The position numbers and the translations under genes are program-made. From NCBI RefSeq assembly GCF_000001735.4, contig NC_003075.7:2543001-2607000 (forward strand): DNA of 64,000 bases, written 5' to 3'. Positions 59,441 through 64,000 of the stretch are shown piece after piece. Each line of letters opens with the position of its first letter. Positions within the stretch are counted from its first letter, which is position 1. This DNA comes from Arabidopsis thaliana. Taxonomy: Eukaryota > Streptophyta > Magnoliopsida > Brassicales > Brassicaceae. The notes beneath the pieces were generated by a model, which was not told where the DNA came from, ran no database searches, and was given only the letters and a program-made list of their open reading frames with translations.

Positions 59441-60000
59441 TTTGATCATTCTGTTCCCCGTCGTTAACCGGTTTCGTGTCGTTAACCATGTCAAAAATGA
59501 GTATTTAAAATTTAAGAGTGGTCGTGTGATAACCATATGCCCTAATCCCATTCGGCGGTATCGGTATGTATTAATGTTTCCGCAGGGACTTGAAGCAGTT
59601 TCACTGACAGTTACAGCGGTTTTACCTCCTTAATTTTTATGTTTTAGACTTTGTTCATGTGGTAGTTGTGTCGTAGAAAGTTAATAATAGAAATATAGAG
59701 CAGGTTTTGATCCAAAATAAAAAACTAAATACAGAAAGAGAATACTTTCACATACGGAATTTCCATTAGTGAGGAAACATGTCCTTTTTATTTTTTTGTA
59801 TATTTAACATTTCCCGAAGATTAGAAACCGCATATTATTTATCTTAGTGAAAGTTATTAAAAAGGGCCCGACACTTGTTTACGTTAATTACTACCAAAAA
59901 AAATAAAATAATAACTTGTAGAAACCTATATTAATAATCGTAGAAAAGAGTGGGCTAGCTAAAGAGTTGAAAACCCTAATTTCTACATACTAAGAAAATA
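59441..60000 (+). promoter_or_regulatory. Upstream region of the F-box gene
   Basis: 59441-59640 keeps a patchy open stretch (tgttccccgtcgttaaccgg) of unknown origin; 59640-60000 is AT-rich non-coding DNA that should hold the F-box gene promoter. No definite TATA chosen. Confidence 0.35.
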
Positions 60001-61176
60001 ATGACGATGATGTTCGATCTTACGCAGGATTTGGTGAAAGAGATATTGTCTAGGGTTCCGATAACTTCCCTAGGAGCAGTGAGATCCACTTGCAAAGGAT
60101 GGAACGCTTTATCCAAAGATCGGATTCTATGTAAAGCAAAACCAAAACAGCAGTTTCATCAAGGGTTCATGCTGTCTGATTATAGGCTTCGTTCAATGAG
60201 GTTCAATATCTCTGGAACCTTCAAGGAAAATGGTGAAGAATTCGTTAACTTATCAGTAAAGGAGATTGGTAATTTTCTTAATAAAGTTGAGATATCTCAT
60301 ATGTATTACTGCGGCGGTATATTGTTATGTGTCACCACGGATACTAGGCTCGTGATTTGGAACCCGTATTTGGGGCAAATCAGGTGGATCCAACTCAAAA
60401 CAGAAACTATGTATTCCACGTTTTGTCTCAGATATGACAACAACAAAAACCACAAGATATTGAGGTTTCTCGATAATAAACAGGGCTCATACGAAATTTA
60501 CGATTTGAAGTCTTATTCATGGAGGGCTTTTGATGTCATTCCCAAGTGGGATATAGATGATGATGGGCAGAGTGCATCGGTAAAGGGAAATACTTACTTT
60601 AGGACGATAGATGAAACCCCAAATTTACTAATCTGTTTTGATTTTACGGCAGAAAGATTTGGAAAGCTTCTTGATCCACCTTTTCAGCATGGTTGGATGA
60701 GTCTATCCTGGGTTAGAGAAGAGAAACTCGTAGCCTTATATCAGCACTTGGATACATCTATGATAGAGATTTGGATTACTACTAAGATAGAGCCCAATGC
60801 ACTATCGTGGACCTCCTTCTTAAAATGTTATATTGAGCAACTCATTGCTCTTGATTTTTGGTTTGATATAGATTACAACAATTTCTTCATTGACGAGGAG
60901 AAGAAACTCGCGGTGGTTATTGATAAAGTCGAATCTGAAGACTGCAAAAGATCTAATTCTCACATCAATTCTTACATCATTGGAGATGATGGCTACTTGA
61001 AAAAAATGAATAGTCTTGGAAACACTGCAAGATCTTATACCGCAATTATGTTATCTAGCTGTTACGTTTCAAGTTTAGTGCAAATTGATGATCCCATTGC
61101 AAGACGCAGAAGAAGAGAGAGGAACAGCAAACGAAAAGAGAAGAAGAGGAAGGGAACCACCAACAACAAGGTGTAA
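60001..61176 (+). CDS. F-box protein with FBA-type domain
   Basis: Intronless, 391 residues, ATG at 60001. The F-box is at the N-terminus (about residues 5-45: FDLTQDLVKEILSRVPITSL, GAVRSTCKGWNALSKDRILC), followed by an FBA_1-type associated domain (YYCGGILLCVTTDTRLVIWN, PYLGQIRWI, YEIYDLKSYSWRAFD, VKGNTYFRTIDETPNLLICF, MIEIWITTKI, LSWTSFLKC). This belongs to the very large, fast-evolving Arabidopsis F-box/FBA family whose members join SKP1-CUL1 ubiquitin ligases; targets unknown. The C-terminus is a basic tail (ARRRRRERNSKRKEKKRKG), odd for the family and possibly a nuclear localisation signal. I take it for AT4G05080. Confidence 0.9.
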   Translation: MTMMFDLTQDLVKEILSRVPITSLGAVRSTCKGWNALSKDRILCKAKPKQQFHQGFMLSDYRLRSMRFNISGTFKENGEEFVNLSVKEIGNFLNKVEISHMYYCGGILLCVTTDTRLVIWNPYLGQIRWIQLKTETMYSTFCLRYDNNKNHKILRFLDNKQGSYEIYDLKSYSWRAFDVIPKWDIDDDGQSASVKGNTYFRTIDETPNLLICFDFTAERFGKLLDPPFQHGWMSLSWVREEKLVALYQHLDTSMIEIWITTKIEPNALSWTSFLKCYIEQLIALDFWFDIDYNNFFIDEEKKLAVVIDKVESEDCKRSNSHINSYIIGDDGYLKKMNSLGNTARSYTAIMLSSCYVSSLVQIDDPIARRRRRERNSKRKEKKRKGTTNNKV

Positions 61177-61617
61177 TCATCACTACCACTCAAAAGGAAA
61201 CAAGAAGACTATCGCTTCTCATTCGTTTTTTCTTAGAGTACTATCTACTTGATTATTATTTGACACTTTTTGTTGAAACAAACATTTTTAGCAGGTCAGC
61301 AATTTTATTAGAATACTTCTTTGCTCTTTAGCTTCAATTTCACCGCAAAAGTCAACATATTTTGAGACTAATGGTGTTCTCTGATTTCAGCAAATAAACA
61401 AATTGATGATTGAAGATCAAACATATATATCATATAAAGTGATGTCGAAGATGCATATTACTTTTAGACTTCCTTCATTTCATTAATTTAGGCATGATTT
61501 ACAAAAAGTTCTTCTCCAGCTGCATAAATTTCTTCTTTATCCCAATAAAAATAAATTTCTCAAAACAAAACAACATCTTCTTCTTCTCGATTAAGTAAAT
61601 ATCCAGTTTATTTAAGT
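61177..61617. other. 3' UTR region of the F-box gene and intergenic DNA
   Basis: Non-coding. A CT-rich patch (catcttcttcttctcg) at 61573-61588 precedes the MULE. Nothing else recognised. Confidence 0.4.
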
Positions 61618-61627
61618 ATTTTACTAA

Positions 61628-62726
61628 GGGAAAAATGTCATTTAATTCCCCAATTTTCAAAAAATGGTCATTGTATACATCAACTTCGTATGTGGCTGTT
61701 TAAAACATGAACTAAACGTTGACTAACTTTTAAAACATGATCATTCGTTGACCAGACCAAAATAGACATGCCGTTATCAGTCATTAACGGAACTTCTAAC
61801 GTCTGTTATCATCTGTTAACTTTATTAGTCAAGTTTCAAATTGTAGCCATTTTAAACATCAACTTCATATGTGGCCATTTAAAACATGAACTAAACGTTG
61901 ATTACCATTTAAGACATGAAAAATCCGTTGACGAGGCCAAAATAGACATGTCTTTATCAGTAGAACCTAGAAACCCGTTATTACCCGTTAATGACTGTTA
62001 ATCTGTTCAAAACGACGTCGTTTGAGAATAATCTAAAGAACAGAAAGATTTTTTCCATATGAAATCTTCATATCAAAAAGTTTTAAGCAGAACCCAAGAA
62101 CATAGTTTGATATAGAGATAATCGTAGTACCAGTAATCGGAAGCAAATAAAGGTGTTTTCGTTTATATATTTGTTTTAAATTTTAAAAGGAATCATGGAA
62201 GCAAATTGAAAACCCATTATAAGATTGTTCGTCTTGTTTGGGCGGTTGTAGAAATAGATTTGGAGAACTGGAGTTTTCATTTAGAAAACAATCCTGATTT
62301 TCTTTTGATTATTCTCAAAACAAAGTCGTTTTAGGAATACTAATAGAGTCGTTAACAAGTGATAACGAATGTTATAAGTTCTTTTAATGAATGATGACAA
62401 CATGTTTATTTTGGCTTGGTCAACGAATTTCTCATGTTTTAAATGGTAGTCAACGCTTAATTCATGTTTAAAATGGCCACATATAAAGTCGATGTTTAAA
62501 ATGACCATAATTTAAAACTTGACTAATAAAGTCGTTAACAGATGATAACGGACGTTAGAAGTTCCGTTAATGACTGATAACGGCATGTCTATTTTGGCCT
62601 GGTCAACGAATGATCATGTTGTAAAAGTTAGTCAACGTTTAGTTTATGTTTTAGACGGCCGCATACGAAGTTGATGTATAAAATGGCCATTTTTTGAAAG
62701 TTGGGAGATTAATTGACATTTTTCCC
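61628..62726. mobile_element. Mutator-like element with long inverted repeats, 1099 bp
   Basis: Both ends begin GGGAAAAATGTCA and are inverted copies of each other for about 210 bases at over 90% identity. A second, more diverged unit of ~190 bases follows on each arm (arms about 61628-62030 and 62300-62726), leaving a ~260-base centre. An exact 10-bp target duplication, ATTTTACTAA, flanks it (61618-61627 and 62727-62736), pointing to the Mutator superfamily. There is no transposase. The left arm holds the palindrome AAACGACGTCGTTT (62010-62023). Transcription through it would give a long hairpin RNA. Confidence 0.9.
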
Positions 62727-62736
62727 ATTTTACTAA

Positions 62737-64000
62737 TCACACGTTTCCGTTTCATACAGTATTCATTTGTGTAAAAGTTTGTATGAACGGTTAGTTCCTT
62801 CTTCTATTTAAGAAACCAAAAGAAAAACGAAGACTATCTTTGCCTATTGGAAATGATTTTGTCATTTTAAGCTTAGTGTGGAACTTAGCAGAAGGTGAGT
62901 TGAACACAATAATGTGATATATTCAAGGGAAATTTGGAAAACTAACCTACAAAAAAACTATAATTAAGAAAGTAACACTAACAAAAAAATGAGATGATAT
63001 TCTTTATATTTTATATATTAATCACAACTTTACCCTCTTTCCTTCTCTCTCTCTCCTTCTCTCTCCCTTCTCCGCTTGTCTCCCTACTTCTTTTTTTTCT
63101 CTCTCCTTCTCTCCCTCTCTCCTTCTCTCTCTTCTTCTCTCTCTCCTCTCCGCCTTTCTCCTTACTTCTTTTTCTCTTTCTCTCCAAATGACCTCTTTGC
63201 TTTTTTTTGTTTTTAGTTACAGTTCATTAATTACCTTTTTGTGAGATTTATTTAGGTTCTAAGCTTTGTTTTTTCTTTTTTGTCTTTTTTGAAACATAAT
63301 TTTAACATCAAAATGCATTTATGGTCTGAAACTAATTTATCACTTAATTTTTTTGTTCTTCATAGTTACAGGCTCACCACATATCTACAATAAATTATGG
63401 ATCATTCTTAAATATTGATAAATTAGGGATCATTCTTAGATCTAGAAGCGATGAAGGGTTTACGATGGTAGAAATTCTAAAGGGAAATAGCCAATAAATC
63501 GATTTTGATTTTGAAAGATTTTTGACAGATAATATTCTATTTTGTAAATATACTATTTACGTATACCTTGTACTATATACGTTTTAAAATGAATTGTTTG
63601 TTTTGATTAAGGATGTTAAGTGATTTGATTAGTGTTTTATATTAAAAGCTTTGGGTTCCCTATATATTATCTTAGGGTTTAGTATTCTTCCATCAAAAAG
63701 TATTTAATTGATTATTTGGATTCATCAGAACAAACGTTTCTATTTGAACAAATATATACTATTCTATTTTCTGTGATGATATGTATAGAACTTGGTACTA
63801 CTATTCACTTTTTAAAAAATTTGTTTCCGATTTTTAAAATTCAAATCATGTTAGATAAACAAAAAAAAATCTGTTTTTTTAATAGTATTATTAGTTTTAA
63901 CCAAATAATAATTTTAAACTTACATAGCAAACAAAATTGAATGGGATGAATATATTTTGGTCACTTTTTTGGTTGCTCCACGCGCTATCACCTCTTTCTT
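62737..64000. other. Gene-free end of the window
   Basis: No gene supported to the window edge. It contains the pyrimidine tract at 63030-63186 and otherwise AT-rich sequence. Confidence 0.4.
63030..63186. repeat. Pyrimidine (CT/CTT) tract, ~155 bp
   Basis: Almost pure C/T on the plus strand (ttccttctctctctctcc units repeated irregularly), with two internal 'ctccctacttctttttt' or 'ctccttacttctttttc' blocks ~75 bases apart, so the tract itself looks duplicated. Confidence 0.85.

Noticed and set aside
61768-62508. Two ~75-codon frames in opposite directions (61768-62001 plus, 62281-62508 minus)
   Set aside because: They are the two arms of the inverted-repeat MULE read from each side, so they resemble each other for that reason alone.

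Overview
The window is plant nuclear DNA, almost certainly Arabidopsis thaliana or a very close relative. It is AT-rich, its genes have short GT-AG introns, and the order of recognisable genes (VPS28-2, FBS3, NDB2, a heavy-metal-domain protein, an ankyrin/PGG protein, UBQ11, VAP4-3, a DUF3774 protein, an F-box protein) matches the Arabidopsis chromosome 4 short-arm segment around AT4G04980-AT4G05080 as I remember it. Gene names come from recognising proteins by eye; no database was searched.

Layout. 1-5 kb: a LINE-type RNase H scrap, a small acidic two-exon gene (+) and a long proline-rich, coiled-coil gene (-) with a coding minisatellite. 5-12 kb: gene-poor AT-rich DNA with an aspartic-protease remnant, a three-copy tandem array, a Helitron 3' end and a second RNase H scrap. 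12-14 kb: a DUF761 membrane-anchored protein with a MITE in its intron. 14-20 kb: a possible solo LTR, a ~1-kb sequence in 2+ tandem copies, and a 1.4-kb Helitron starting inside the last copy. 20-25 kb: VPS28-2 and FBS3, separated by EMIGRANT-like and CACTA-like relics. 25-28 kb: no gene. 28-39 kb: a two-pass membrane protein, NDB2 (10 coding exons), a three-exon heavy-metal-domain gene (-) with an hAT MITE in its intron, and an ankyrin/PGG membrane protein whose last two membrane spans are out of frame at a TA repeat. 39-43 kb: a decayed Mutator-like element with a DUF1985 remnant and a 99-bp minisatellite. 43-51 kb: a possible divergent promoter with tiny candidate genes, UBQ11 (-), a cyclin-L retro-pseudogene, VAP4-3 (-), nested hAT and Harbinger elements, and a DUF3774 gene (-). 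52-59 kb: a SINE and a 5.2-kb broken Copia element inserted in a LINE relic. 60-64 kb: an intronless F-box gene, a 1.1-kb long-inverted-repeat Mutator-like element with a perfect 10-bp target duplication, and a pyrimidine tract.

The genes do not form one pathway. They are ordinary housekeeping and stress genes: ESCRT-I sorting, external mitochondrial NADH oxidation, SCF ubiquitin ligation and polyubiquitin supply, and ER-contact VAP. Several have chromosome 4 paralogs near AT4G21450-AT4G21560 (VAP4-2, NDB3, FBS2, VPS28-1), which fits one half of an old whole-genome-duplication block. I found no convincing new multi-gene system. The most distinctive signals are the TA-repeat frame change in the ankyrin/PGG gene, the intact-looking hairpin MULE, the Copia-in-LINE and Harbinger-in-hAT nestings, the cyclin-L retrocopy, and two very small spliced reading frames flanking a promoter-like repeat block.
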